NCBI RefSeq assembly: GCF_025148445.1
Contig: NZ_CP102270.1
Location: 124,001-188,000 of the forward strand
Direction: 5' to 3'
From: Eshraghiella crossota
GTDB lineage: Bacteria; Bacillota; Clostridia; Lachnospirales; Lachnospiraceae
DNA: 64,000 bases
A program made the position numbers and the translations under genes. The notes beneath the pieces were generated by a model. The model saw nothing but the letters and a program-made list of their open reading frames with translations. It ran no database searches and was not told the DNA's origin. Of the stretch, positions 28,133 through 37,499 are shown in pieces (positions within the stretch are counted from its first letter, which is position 1; every line of letters begins with the position of its first letter).

Positions 28133-28801
28133 ATGAAAAAAGACATAATTGTTTATGAAGATGATAATATAATTGTATGTAATAAGCCTGTAGGGATGCC
28201 ATCCCAGTCAGACAGAACCTTTGAACAGGACCTTGTGAGCTACGTTCTTACCCACAGAACGGAACAAAACGAGCCTGCTTATGCAGCCATTATTAACAGG
28301 CTGGATAAGCCTGTGGGAGGACTTGTGCTTTTTGCAAAAAATAAGAAGGCAGCGGCAGGACTAAGTGCTGTATCGGGAGAACATGGCATAGAAAAAAATT
28401 ACTATGCTCTTGTTAAAGGAAGCCCTTGTGATAAAGGAGAATTTACAGATTACCTTCTGAAAGACGGTAAGAATAATATATCAACTGTCACAGACAAGGA
28501 TACCAAGGGCAGTAAAAAAGCGGTTTTGTTATACGAAAAGCTTGGCGAAAAAACAATTGACGGCGAAAAATATTCGCTGATGAGGGTGCGGCTTCTTACC
28601 GGCAGACATCATCAGATAAGAGTACAATTCAGCCACCACGGATATCCGCTTTACGGTGATATCAAATATAACAGTGATTTCAGGAACAGAAGAGATGTTT
28701 CACCTGCACTTTTTGCATATCATCTTTCATTCAAAAACCCTGTGGGAGCAGACAGAATAACTGTGGAAGCAGAACCTGAAAGCGAAATTTTTCGTTTATA
28801 A
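28133..28801 (+). CDS. RluA-family pseudouridine synthase
   Basis: 222 aa. It isomerises uridine to pseudouridine in RNA. The catalytic motif reads NRLDKPVGG (the family has HRLD, so His is Asn here, but the catalytic Asp is kept) near residue 62. GRHHQIRVQFSHHG (about 160) matches the conserved RxHQIR segment. There is no S4 domain, as in the short RluA/YlyB relatives. It starts 2 nt after the response regulator stop. The RNA target cannot be told. Confidence 0.9.
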   Translation: MKKDIIVYEDDNIIVCNKPVGMPSQSDRTFEQDLVSYVLTHRTEQNEPAYAAIINRLDKPVGGLVLFAKNKKAAAGLSAVSGEHGIEKNYYALVKGSPCDKGEFTDYLLKDGKNNISTVTDKDTKGSKKAVLLYEKLGEKTIDGEKYSLMRVRLLTGRHHQIRVQFSHHGYPLYGDIKYNSDFRNRRDVSPALFAYHLSFKNPVGADRITVEAEPESEIFRL

Positions 28802-28837
28802 CTGAATATTAATGAATAATCTGTTGATACTTCCAGT

Positions 28838-29812
28838 ATGAGCAGAGATTATATAACTAAACTAAAGATTCTCAGTGTTTTTGCCGTGGTAAGCGGCGTT
28901 ATATACATTGTATTCAAATATATGCTTCCGGTTGTGGCACCATTTATTATTGCATTGATTATTTCGGTACTGGTGGACAGACCTGTGACTTTTCTTGAGA
29001 ATAAGTGCCACATAAAAAGAAGCATAGGAACGCTTGTAATTGTTATTGCGGCAATGGCATTGCTATGTCTGTTTGTATGCTATGGAGGAAAAATACTTGT
29101 TAAGCAGGTATATGATTTCATTAACAAAATCGAAGAATATAAGCTGCCGTTTAACCTTAATATGGATATAAAGGTAATAAATGAAAAAATCGTTTCCGGA
29201 GTTGTAGATAATTCTCCGGGTTATATTTCAGGTTTTACCATGGTGTTTACGGGAGTGGCGGTTTTTATAATGGCAACCGTATTTATTTCCGGAGATATGT
29301 CCTCCATAAGAAGTTCGGTTAAGAAGAATATTTTCGGAAAAGAGATAATTTATCTTGGCAGACGTCTTAAAACGGTTCTTGGAAATTATCTTAAAACAGA
29401 GCTTATAATTATGGCCATAACCTGTGTGATTTGCTGCGTTGGATTATTTATTATGAAAAATCCGTATGCATTGCTGTTAGGTATTGTAATTGGTTTCGTT
29501 GATGCACTGCCGATTCTCGGAACCGGGACAATTTTTTTACCATGGGTCTTAGTCCTTGTGTTTATGCACAGACTAAAACAGGCATCCATGATTATGATTT
29601 TATATCTTATATGCTATTATACCAGACAGTTTCTTGAACCTAAGCTTATGGGAGACAAATTCGGAATGTCGCCTACCGTTATGCTCATCACAATATATGC
29701 AGGACTTAAACTGTTTGGTGTAATGGGTGTGTTCACGGGACCTGTAGCATTAATCCTTATCAGAGAAATATCGGATATAGTAATAAAAAAACTTGTGATT
29801 GAGGAAAAATAA
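28838..29812 (+). CDS. AI-2E family membrane protein (YtvI-like)
   Basis: 324 aa with about eight predicted helices, belonging to the AI-2E/PerM/YtvI family. The C-terminal half has the characteristic GIVIGFVDALPILGTG motif near residue 212 and EPKLMGDKFGMSP near residue 267. YtvI-type proteins of this length are often linked to sporulation in Firmicutes, but other members move autoinducer or sodium ions. The annotated ATG has a poor ribosome binding site; no better in-frame start is close, so the start is uncertain. Confidence 0.85.
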   Translation: MSRDYITKLKILSVFAVVSGVIYIVFKYMLPVVAPFIIALIISVLVDRPVTFLENKCHIKRSIGTLVIVIAAMALLCLFVCYGGKILVKQVYDFINKIEEYKLPFNLNMDIKVINEKIVSGVVDNSPGYISGFTMVFTGVAVFIMATVFISGDMSSIRSSVKKNIFGKEIIYLGRRLKTVLGNYLKTELIIMAITCVICCVGLFIMKNPYALLLGIVIGFVDALPILGTGTIFLPWVLVLVFMHRLKQASMIMILYLICYYTRQFLEPKLMGDKFGMSPTVMLITIYAGLKLFGVMGVFTGPVALILIREISDIVIKKLVIEEK

Positions 29813-29853
29813 CTATATAATGTCCATATTGATAGATTATCAGGAGGGTAATT

Positions 29854-31260
29854 ATGGTATTCAGTTCGGCAGTTTTTTTGTTTTTGTTTTTGCCGGTTGT
29901 AATTTTACTTCATACAGTTATTAAAAATAATAAAATAAGAAACGGGCTGTTGATTGCTGCCAGTCTTATTTTTTATGCTTACGGTGAACCTGTTTACGTT
30001 GCCCTGTTAATAGGTTCAGTAGCTGTTAATTATGTATTTGGGCGTATCCTTTCCGTAAGAAAAAGCAAGGCATTACTAGCCGCCTCGATTGTCATCAATA
30101 TCGGACTGCTTGTTGTTTTTAAATATACTGGATTTATAGTGCAGATAATCAATTTTATTCCGGTATGTAATTTTAAGGTGCCGGATATTACTATGCCTAT
30201 AGGAATTTCATTTTATACTTTTCAGGCAATATCTTATATTGTAGATGTATATCGTAAAGAGGAACGTGAGGACGTTGGTTTCTTTGATGTACTTCTATAT
30301 ATATCCCTTTTTCCGCAGCTTATCGCAGGTCCCATTGTCAAGTTTAATTCAATTAAAGATAGTATTAAGTCAAGAAATGTAACTCTCGACGGACTTGCTC
30401 ACGGAATCAGGAAGTTTATAATAGGGCTGTCAAAGAAGATGTTACTTGCAAATTCTTTTGCCTACGTTGCAGACAGTGTTTTTTCAATGAATACATCGGC
30501 AATAGATATGAGGCTTGCGTGGCTTGGAGCAGTCTGTTATACTCTTCAGATTTTCTTTGATTTTTCGGGATATTCCGATATGGCACTGGGACTTGGAAGC
30601 ATGATGGGATTTGATTTCCCACAGAACTTTAATTATCCGTATACTGCCTGCTCTGTAAGGGATTTCTGGAGAAGATGGCATATGTCACTGACATCATGGT
30701 TCAGGGAATATCTCTACATCCCTCTTGGGGGCAACCGCAGGGGACCGGGCAGAAAAATACTTAACACAATGATAGTATTTATATGTACGGGAATATGGCA
30801 TGGCGCTAACTTTACTTTCCTTATCTGGGGAATATTACATGGCGTTTTTATGTGTATTGAAACCATTGTTACCAAAGACAAAAAGGATGCCGGTAAGCAT
30901 TTTAATGCATTGGCATATATTTATACAATGCTTGTTGTTATAATCGGATTTGTTATATTCAGGGCAGACAGTACAGGATATGCGTTTTCATATATAGGAA
31001 GAATGTTCTCATTTACGTCACTTTCTTCATCATTTACGGTATTTATGGGATTTCTGACCCCTGTATTTATTGTTACAGCAATAGCAGGCATTATTGCCTG
31101 TACCCCGGTTGTGCCATATATATCAGCAGCCGTAAAGGACAGAAAACTATGGACATTTCTTAATGGATTATCATATGTTGCAGTTGGTGCCATTCTTGTA
31201 TTATGTATAATGGGACTGGCAGCAGATTCATATAATCCGTTTATCTATTTCAGATTTTAA
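29854..31260 (+). CDS. MBOAT O-acyltransferase (AlgI-like)
   Basis: 468 aa polytopic membrane protein of the MBOAT family. The N-terminal VFSSAVFLFLFLP and PIGISFYTFQAISYI motifs are typical. The catalytic His is in GIWHGANFTFLIWG near residue 312. AlgI-type proteins carry acetyl groups across the membrane for O-acetylation of extracellular polysaccharides or wall polymers. It has AGGAGG and is followed 10 bp later by an AlgJ-like gene, the usual partner. The polymer acetylated is not encoded nearby. Confidence 0.94.
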   Translation: MVFSSAVFLFLFLPVVILLHTVIKNNKIRNGLLIAASLIFYAYGEPVYVALLIGSVAVNYVFGRILSVRKSKALLAASIVINIGLLVVFKYTGFIVQIINFIPVCNFKVPDITMPIGISFYTFQAISYIVDVYRKEEREDVGFFDVLLYISLFPQLIAGPIVKFNSIKDSIKSRNVTLDGLAHGIRKFIIGLSKKMLLANSFAYVADSVFSMNTSAIDMRLAWLGAVCYTLQIFFDFSGYSDMALGLGSMMGFDFPQNFNYPYTACSVRDFWRRWHMSLTSWFREYLYIPLGGNRRGPGRKILNTMIVFICTGIWHGANFTFLIWGILHGVFMCIETIVTKDKKDAGKHFNALAYIYTMLVVIIGFVIFRADSTGYAFSYIGRMFSFTSLSSSFTVFMGFLTPVFIVTAIAGIIACTPVVPYISAAVKDRKLWTFLNGLSYVAVGAILVLCIMGLAADSYNPFIYFRF

Positions 31261-31270
31261 GGTGGCAGGT

Positions 31271-32326
31271 ATGAAAGTAAAAAAAATACTGAAAACAATA
31301 TATGTTGTGGGAATATTCGGATTGCTTATCGCAATCGGGATTAAGACATTTGTGGGAAAAAGCAACAGCCCGGCAAAAGAGGAGAAAGTTAAATTTAAAC
31401 CATCGTCTTATACTTCCTTCTGTAATGAGTTTGATAAGTATTTTTCTGCAAATTTCGGCTTCCGGAGCAGATTTATTAGTATGAATAATATTGTAAAATA
31501 TAATGTTTTTAAACAATCCGGAGAAGATAATGTAATAGCAGGCAGGGATGGGTGGCTGTTTTATAACAGTGCACTTCATGATTATATAGGAGAGGATGTT
31601 CTTTCTGATGAGGAAATTATAAAAATTGCGGATTATGTGGAAGCAATATCAGAAAAGTGCGAAAAAGCAGGCAAAAAATTTGTTTTTGTAATAGCACCTA
31701 ATAAGATGGAAATATACGGAGAATATATGCCATATTATTATGTAGAGAATTGTCCGGATGGTAATTACGAGAAACTTATAAAGGAATTATCGTCAAGGAA
31801 AGTTGCATATACTGACCTTAAGAAATTATTTAAAGAGGATAACACATATCCCGGAGTGGAGCTGTACCATAAATTGGACTCACATTGGAACAATCTCGGC
31901 GCATCGCTGGCATATATGGAAATTATGGATAAGGCGGGTATAAATGCAACGGATTACAGAAATATACCATATAGCGAAGCCTTGGATTTTAACGGAGATT
32001 TATACGATATGCTGTTTCCGGAAGGCAGAAAGAAGGACATACAGTATTATTTTGAAAATACAGAGAATTTTGATTACACATCAAGATTTATGGGTGTGGA
32101 TGATTTAATTATTACAACAGAAAATGCTGACAAAACAGGGAGTGCTCTTTTATACAGGGATTCATTCGGTAACGCACTTTATAAATTCTTTTCGGATGAC
32201 TTCAAAAATGTAACTGTTTCAAGGGCTGTACCGTATGATATGTCATCTGTTGGGGACTATGATGTAATTGTAGTGGAAATTGTTGAGAGAAATATCAAAA
32301 ATCTTCTTGAATACAGTGAGCAGTAA
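31271..32326 (+). CDS. AlgJ/AlgX-like SGNH-type protein, MBOAT partner
   Basis: 351 aa. ATG 31271 is preferred to GTG 31262 because AAGGTGG lies 5 nt upstream. One N-terminal helix (about 8-28) anchors an extracellular domain of the AlgX/AlgJ SGNH-like family. FGFRSRFI and GRDGWLFY resemble the NxGRDGWLFY-type block. HKLDSHWNNLGA (about residue 197) is the DxHW catalytic segment, and YRDSFGNAL (about 297) is the SGNH Ser block. These proteins complete acetyl transfer outside the membrane. It pairs with the preceding MBOAT. Confidence 0.9.
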   Translation: MKVKKILKTIYVVGIFGLLIAIGIKTFVGKSNSPAKEEKVKFKPSSYTSFCNEFDKYFSANFGFRSRFISMNNIVKYNVFKQSGEDNVIAGRDGWLFYNSALHDYIGEDVLSDEEIIKIADYVEAISEKCEKAGKKFVFVIAPNKMEIYGEYMPYYYVENCPDGNYEKLIKELSSRKVAYTDLKKLFKEDNTYPGVELYHKLDSHWNNLGASLAYMEIMDKAGINATDYRNIPYSEALDFNGDLYDMLFPEGRKKDIQYYFENTENFDYTSRFMGVDDLIITTENADKTGSALLYRDSFGNALYKFFSDDFKNVTVSRAVPYDMSSVGDYDVIVVEIVERNIKNLLEYSEQ

Positions 32327-32350
32327 AGATGTATATATAAATGGTATTGC

Positions 32351-32378
32351 TTGAAATCTTGAATAATTTGTGTATAAT
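32351..32378 (+). promoter_or_regulatory. Predicted sigma-A promoter of the lipoprotein pair
   Basis: TTGAAA (32351-32356), a 16-bp spacer and consensus TATAAT (32373-32378). It is 33 bp before the first lipoprotein ATG. Confidence 0.7.
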
Positions 32379-32410
32379 CATATTATTGAATAAAGCATAG
32401 GAGAAAAATT

Positions 32411-32917
32411 ATGAAAAGATTTGCAGTGACATTACTGGCTGTTATGTTTATCCTGGCAGGCTGCGGTAAGTCAGATAGTACGACACCGACAAAGGATAAT
32501 GACAACAGTGCACAGGTGTCATATACAATTAATAATATAAAGATTATTCCCGGAACAGATTTTTCCGGAGCATATAAAGAACTTGGAGAGCCCGTAAAAT
32601 ATACGGAGGCTGCAAGCTGTTATTTTGATGGTATGGATAAGGTATTTACTTATGACGGATTTGAAGTCCGGACTTATCCGGCAGAATCCGGAGATTTTAT
32701 CCAGGATCTCAGTATATCGTCGGACAGATTCAGCACGGATAAAGGAATTACTGTAGGAGCAACTGTTAACGAGGTGGTAGCGGCTTACGGTGACAACTAT
32801 GTTAAGACAGGCAATATGTACAAATACTATGAGGAAGGCGACAAATATATATATTTCTTCTTCCTTAATGATACATTGAAATATTTTGGCTGTGCCATAG
32901 ATACTGATAACAAATAA
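32411..32917 (+). CDS. Small lipoprotein of unknown function
   Basis: 168 aa. An N-terminal lipoprotein signal ends with the lipobox LAGC (Cys20), followed by a Ser/Thr/Asp linker. The remaining 130 residues look alpha/beta with aromatic-rich strands (YIYFFFLNDTLKYFGCAI). No enzyme motif was recognised. It is followed 22 bp later by the transglutaminase lipoprotein, so they probably share the upstream promoter. Confidence 0.85.
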   Translation: MKRFAVTLLAVMFILAGCGKSDSTTPTKDNDNSAQVSYTINNIKIIPGTDFSGAYKELGEPVKYTEAASCYFDGMDKVFTYDGFEVRTYPAESGDFIQDLSISSDRFSTDKGITVGATVNEVVAAYGDNYVKTGNMYKYYEEGDKYIYFFFLNDTLKYFGCAIDTDNK

Positions 32918-32939
32918 ATTTAAATAGAGGTATAAGACT

Positions 32940-33758
32940 ATGAAGAGAAAGATGCTTGCAGTATTTCTTATAATGGTAATGGTAATCTCTTTATGTATTG
33001 CAGGATGCGGAAAGAAGAGAGATAACCCGACTGTTACTGATGACAGCAAAAAAACTAATGAAGAAACATCAACAACCATTGATGAGCCGGTGTCTGATAC
33101 TCCGGAAACAACAACCCCGGAACCTGCAACCCCGGAACCTGCAACCCCGGAACCTGCAACTCCGGAGCCGACAACCCCGGTACCCACAGAACCTGAAAGC
33201 AAGCCGGTTACGGTATATTCGCTTCTTATGAGCGAACCTGTCAATCCTAAGAAATCAGGTTATTCTGAGCTTGATGGTCTGATAGATAAGTTATTTTCTG
33301 AAATTCTTACAGAAGACATGAATAACTATGCAAAGGTATGGACCTGTTATCTTTATCTTGTAGACAAAATTACATATAACAGAGGAATGGATGCTAATAC
33401 AGGGGCTTATTCATCTTCTGATGTTAATACAACGCCAAAGGAAGTGCTGTGGGCAACTGACCTCCTTAATTCGGGGCAGGGTTGTTGTTATAATTACTCG
33501 GCTGCGTTTATGTTTATTATGAGAGCACTGGGTTATGATGCACACCTTGTAACAGGTAACGTTCCGTCTTATGGCGGAGGAGTTACGCCGCATTGCTGGC
33601 TTTATGTAAATCTTAACGGAACCAGATATTCATTTGATCCTGATCTTGATATGAATTTTTATAAAAGAGGAGAAAATGAAGAAAAGAGTATATGGTTTGG
33701 CAGAAGATTAGATGATCTCGGATATTTTTATAAAGCTGAGACCTATCATGAAATATAA
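32940..33758 (+). CDS. Lipoprotein with transglutaminase-like domain
   Basis: 272 aa. The signal ends with lipobox IAGC (Cys22). A Thr/Pro/Glu linker with ATPEP repeats (encoded by 15-bp DNA repeats near 33117-33165) is followed by a transglutaminase-like cysteine domain. The triad candidates are Cys in GQGCCYNYSAAF (about residue 183), His in TPHCWLYV (about 217) and Asp in FDPDLD (about 235). Such domains act as peptidases or crosslinking enzymes on the cell surface; no substrate can be inferred. It is probably an operon with the upstream lipoprotein. Confidence 0.9.
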   Translation: MKRKMLAVFLIMVMVISLCIAGCGKKRDNPTVTDDSKKTNEETSTTIDEPVSDTPETTTPEPATPEPATPEPATPEPTTPVPTEPESKPVTVYSLLMSEPVNPKKSGYSELDGLIDKLFSEILTEDMNNYAKVWTCYLYLVDKITYNRGMDANTGAYSSSDVNTTPKEVLWATDLLNSGQGCCYNYSAAFMFIMRALGYDAHLVTGNVPSYGGGVTPHCWLYVNLNGTRYSFDPDLDMNFYKRGENEEKSIWFGRRLDDLGYFYKAETYHEI

Positions 33759-33779
33759 TTATTTGAAAGGATTAGAATA

Positions 33780-35219
33780 ATGGCAGAGGATAAGAAATTT
33801 GTAGAGGCAATTACATCAATGGATGTGGATTTTGCCCAGTGGTATACAGATGTAGTTAAAAAGGCAGAGTTAATGGGATATTCCAGTGTAAAGGGATGTA
33901 TGATTTTTAAACCTGCCGGATATGCAATATGGGAAAATATAAAGGCAGAACTTGATAAAAGATTTAAAGAAACAGGCGTTGAAAACGTATATATGCCAAT
34001 GTTTATTCCTGAAAGCCTTTTACAGAGGGAAAAAGACCATGTAGAAGGATTTGCTCCTGAAGTAGCATGGGTAACATACGGAGGACTTAATCCTCTTCAG
34101 GAAAGAATGTGTGTAAGACCTACATCTGAGACACTTTTCTGTGATTTCTATAAGGATGAGATTCAGTCATACAGAGATTTACCAAAAGTATATAACCAGT
34201 GGTGTTCTGTTGTAAGATGGGAAAAAGAGACAAGACCATTTTTACGTTCAAGAGAATTCCTGTGGCAGGAAGGACATACAGCCCATGCAACAGCAGAAGA
34301 AGCAGAAGCAAGAACACAGCAGATGCTTAACTTATATGCTGATTTCTGTGAGGATTTTCTTGCAATTCCTGTTGTCAGAGGACGTAAGACAGATAAAGAA
34401 AAATTTGCCGGAGCGGAAGCAACATATACTATTGAAGCACTCATGCATGACGGAAAAGCATTGCAGTCAGGAACGAGCCATAACTTTGGTGACGGTTTTG
34501 CCAAGGCTTTCGGAATCCAGTACACAGATAAGGACAATAAGTTGAAATATGTTCACCAGACATCCTGGGGAATGACCACCAGACTTATCGGTGCGCTTAT
34601 TATGGTTCACGGTGATGATTCAGGACTTGTACTTCCTCCAAGAGTAGCACCTGTACAGGTTGATATTATCCCCGTTATGCAGAAAAAGGCAGGAGTTCTT
34701 GAAAAAGCAGCGGAAGTTAAAGAAAAACTTATTAAAGCAGGATTAAGAGTTAAAGTTGATGACAGCGACAAGAATCCGGGCTGGAAGTTCTCTGAACAGG
34801 AGATGAGAGGAATTCCTGTAAGAATAGAAATGGGACCTAGGGATATTGAAGCCAATCAGGCAGTTATTGTACGAAGAGATACAAGAGAAAAGACAGTTGT
34901 GTCAATAGACGAGCTTGATGTTAAGGTTAAAGAAATTCTTGATACAATGCAGGTTGAAATGCTTGAAAGAGCAAGAAAACACAGAGACACACATACCTAT
35001 GTGGCAACCGATTACGAGGAATTCAAGCAGACAGTTGCCAACAAGCCCGGATTTGTTAAGGCTATGTGGTGCGGTAATGAAGAATGTGAAAACAAGATTA
35101 AAGAAGATACAACAGCAACAAGCCGTTGTATGCCATTTAATCAGGAAAAATTAAGTGATGTATGCGTATGCTGCGGCAAGCCTGCAACCAAGATGGTATA
35201 CTGGGGCAAAGCATACTAA
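33780..35219 (+). CDS. proS: Prolyl-tRNA synthetase, class 3 (archaeal-type)
   Basis: 479 aa, the size of the short archaeal/eukaryal-like ProRS without the INS editing domain found in the bacterial long form. Class II motifs are present: motif 2 [23 protein letters not shown] (VRWEKE and [14 protein letters not shown] regions near residues 140-170), and [14 protein letters not shown] is motif 3. The anticodon-binding domain is near 285-385, and a C-terminal Zn domain has paired Cys ([14 protein letters not shown]). It charges tRNA-Pro. No T-box leader precedes it. Confidence 0.96.
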   Translation: MAEDKKFVEAITSMDVDFAQWYTDVVKKAELMGYSSVKGCMIFKPAGYAIWENIKAELDKRFKETGVENVYMPMFIPESLLQREKDHVEGFAPEVAWVTYGGLNPLQERMCVRPTSETLFCDFYKDEIQSYRDLPKVYNQWCSVVRWEKETRPFLRSREFLWQEGHTAHATAEEAEARTQQMLNLYADFCEDFLAIPVVRGRKTDKEKFAGAEATYTIEALMHDGKALQSGTSHNFGDGFAKAFGIQYTDKDNKLKYVHQTSWGMTTRLIGALIMVHGDDSGLVLPPRVAPVQVDIIPVMQKKAGVLEKAAEVKEKLIKAGLRVKVDDSDKNPGWKFSEQEMRGIPVRIEMGPRDIEANQAVIVRRDTREKTVVSIDELDVKVKEILDTMQVEMLERARKHRDTHTYVATDYEEFKQTVANKPGFVKAMWCGNEECENKIKEDTTATSRCMPFNQEKLSDVCVCCGKPATKMVYWGKAY

Positions 35220-35229
35220 GGAACAGAAT

Positions 35230-36444
35230 ATGTATATTAAGTTACCGGAAGATGTTGATTACATCATTACACGATTAACTGAATATGGATATGAAGCATA
35301 TGCTGTCGGGGGATGTGTCCGCGACAGCATTATTTGTCGTGTTCCGGGAGACTGGGATATAACAACCTCTGCAAAACCGTGGGAAGTCAAAAAGCTTTTC
35401 CGCAGAACAGTGGATACAGGCATAGAACACGGAACTGTTACTGTCATGATGGGTAATGAAGGATATGAAGTCACCACCTACAGAATTGACGGAGAATACG
35501 AGGACAGCAGACATCCCAAAAACGTTGAATTCACGTCTAATCTCGGAGAGGATTTAAAAAGGCGTGATTTTACCATTAATGCCATGGCATATAATTACAG
35601 TCAGGGTATAGTGGATATGTTTGACGGAAAAGGAGACATAGAGCGTAAAATAATAAGATGTGTGGGCAATCCGGAAGAGAGATTCACGGAGGATGCACTT
35701 CGTATGCTGAGAGCAGTAAGGTTTTCCGCACAGCTTGGATATGAAATAGCGGAGGAGACAGCGGACGCTGTTAAGAAATTAGCCGGAACCATAAGTAAAA
35801 TCAGCAAAGAAAGAATCCATACAGAACTTAATAAAATACTCCTCTCAGACCATCCCGATTATCTTATGAAAGCTATGGAGCTTGGAATAACGGAGATTGT
35901 TTTTTCTGCCCTTAATGACCTTCCTGACAAAGAAACAGCCATGAAGCTGTTAATACGGCTGCCAAAAGAACTTGTATACCGCTACGGTGCAGTTTTATTT
36001 GAACTCGGTAAAAAGAGAACAGTTGCGGTACTGCGTGAATTGAAATTAGACAATAATACCATAGATAATACCGGCAGGCTTGTAGATATGCATGGGATGG
36101 AGATAACGGAAGATAAACCTCTTATCAGACATCAGGCATCATCCTGTGGAGCAGCTATGTACGAAATGGTATTGAGATTTGAATACGAATTTTATATGGC
36201 AGCTGATGACAGGAATAAAGCCATGGCGCTTAAGAAACAGGAAGCACTCTTTAAGGAGATTCTTGAGAATGGGGACTGCCTTACATTAAAAGAACTTGCC
36301 GTAACCGGCAATGATTTGATTGAAGCCGGAATACATCCCGGAAAAGAAATTGGGAATATTTTGAAAAGCATGCTTGATGATGTACTTAACACCCCTGAAC
36401 ACAATACAAAAAAATATCTTTTTGACAACCATCTTCATATTTGA
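35230..36444 (+). CDS. cca: tRNA nucleotidyltransferase (CCA-adding enzyme)
   Basis: 404 aa. ATG 35230 follows AAGGAA; in-frame ATGs upstream lie within proS. The class II nucleotidyltransferase head is clear: VGGCVRDSI, GDWDITTSAKP (the metal-binding DxD near residue 43) and RRDFTINAMAYN (about 118-129). ERFTEDALRMLRAVRFSAQLGYEI is the RNA-binding helix pair. It adds or repairs the 3' CCA of tRNAs. It starts 10 bp after proS and forms an operon with it. Confidence 0.95.
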   Translation: MYIKLPEDVDYIITRLTEYGYEAYAVGGCVRDSIICRVPGDWDITTSAKPWEVKKLFRRTVDTGIEHGTVTVMMGNEGYEVTTYRIDGEYEDSRHPKNVEFTSNLGEDLKRRDFTINAMAYNYSQGIVDMFDGKGDIERKIIRCVGNPEERFTEDALRMLRAVRFSAQLGYEIAEETADAVKKLAGTISKISKERIHTELNKILLSDHPDYLMKAMELGITEIVFSALNDLPDKETAMKLLIRLPKELVYRYGAVLFELGKKRTVAVLRELKLDNNTIDNTGRLVDMHGMEITEDKPLIRHQASSCGAAMYEMVLRFEYEFYMAADDRNKAMALKKQEALFKEILENGDCLTLKELAVTGNDLIEAGIHPGKEIGNILKSMLDDVLNTPEHNTKKYLFDNHLHI

Positions 36445-36463
36445 GCCTTTTTAATCATAAGAT
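36435..36463 (+). promoter_or_regulatory. Candidate sigma-E promoter of the CotS-like gene
   Basis: TCATATT (36435-36441), a 14-bp spacer and CATAAGAT (36456-36463). The -35 fits the sigma-E consensus fully and the -10 in 6 of 8 positions. It overlaps the end of cca. Confidence 0.45.
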
Positions 36464-36496
36464 TAGAAAGCTACAAATATTTAGGTGGTTTTTTTT

Positions 36497-37456
36497 ATGG
36501 CAGACAGAGGTCTTGATGTATTAGAAAAATATGATTTTGAGGTAAAAAGGACTTATAAGGGGCGGGGTGTTATTATGGTTGATACCGATAAAGGTCCCAG
36601 GGTTTTAAAAAATTACATAGGCAGCGGGAGACATCTGGAGTGGTGCGCGCCGGTGTTGGAAAAACTGAATGAAAGCGGGGTTATTAACGTAGATGCTTAC
36701 GAAAAAAACAAGGATGGCAGCTATGTTACGGAGAGTGAAACAGGGGGCAGATATGTTCTCAAGAGGTGGTATCCCTGTAGGGATTGTGATATAAAATTCT
36801 ATGATGATATTATGTCGGCTGTGAGAAATCTGGCATTTCTGCATAAAGAACTTATGGAATGTGAAGCAGAAAAACAATATACAGAACGGCCAATCAGGGA
36901 AGAATATGCAAGAAAAGGACGGGAGCTTGCAAGAATAAAAAAATATCTGGGAACAATATATGAGAAAAACAAATTTGAAATGATGGCATCAAAATCATTT
37001 GGCGAATTTATTCCGGAAGTTGAAAGTTCGATAAATTTTGCGGATGATTTTTTTAGCGGGAATCATATTGAAGAAAAGCTGTGCCATGGTAATTTTAACT
37101 ATCATAATATCGGATATGGTGATACACTTGGAGTCATAGGCAATTTTGAAAAAATGTGTTATGGCTTCCAGTTAAAGGATTTATATACTTTTATGAGAAA
37201 AATCCTTGAAAAAAATAACTGGGATATAAAAATCGGGTACGGGATGTTTGCGGAATATGACAGAGTAATAAGGCTTAACAGTGAAAAAATGGAGCTGCTG
37301 TATATCTTTTTTGCATTCCCCGAAAAATACTGGAAACTGATGAATGGTTACTATAACGCAAGAAAATCCTTTTTCCCGGTAAAAAATCTTGAGAAGCTGG
37401 AAAAACTTATTGAAATGAACAGTGCAAGAAAAAATTTTATAGCTACTATACATTGA
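36497..37456 (+). CDS. CotS-family spore coat kinase-like protein
   Basis: 319 aa. ATG 36497 follows AGGTGG by 8 nt. It has the aminoglycoside-phosphotransferase-like fold of the CotS/YutH spore coat family: an N-terminal YKGRGVIMVDT glycine region, a VLKNYIG lysine region, and CHGNFNYHNIGY near residue 198. The family's HGDxxxxN catalytic loop reads HGNFNYHN, so the catalytic Asp is Asn and kinase activity is doubtful. Family members are built into the spore coat by the mother cell. A sigma-E-like promoter just upstream fits that. The segment after the catalytic loop is also diverged (GNFEKMC). Confidence 0.8.
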   Translation: MADRGLDVLEKYDFEVKRTYKGRGVIMVDTDKGPRVLKNYIGSGRHLEWCAPVLEKLNESGVINVDAYEKNKDGSYVTESETGGRYVLKRWYPCRDCDIKFYDDIMSAVRNLAFLHKELMECEAEKQYTERPIREEYARKGRELARIKKYLGTIYEKNKFEMMASKSFGEFIPEVESSINFADDFFSGNHIEEKLCHGNFNYHNIGYGDTLGVIGNFEKMCYGFQLKDLYTFMRKILEKNNWDIKIGYGMFAEYDRVIRLNSEKMELLYIFFAFPEKYWKLMNGYYNARKSFFPVKNLEKLEKLIEMNSARKNFIATIH

Positions 37457-37463
37457 AATATTA

Positions 37464-37472
37464 TGGTATAAT
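37464..37472 (+). promoter_or_regulatory. Extended -10 promoter element of the PEGA lipoprotein
   Basis: TGGTATAAT at 37464-37472 is a consensus -10 with TG extension, 28 bp before the ATG. The -35 region is weak. Confidence 0.45.
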
Positions 37473-37499
37473 CATCCTATCAAATTAATTGGAGAACTT

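Noticed and set aside
28812-28836. Sigma-E-like promoter before the AI-2E-family gene (GAATATT with GATACTTC)
   Set aside because: The -10 is weak and would place the start site at or after the initiation codon.
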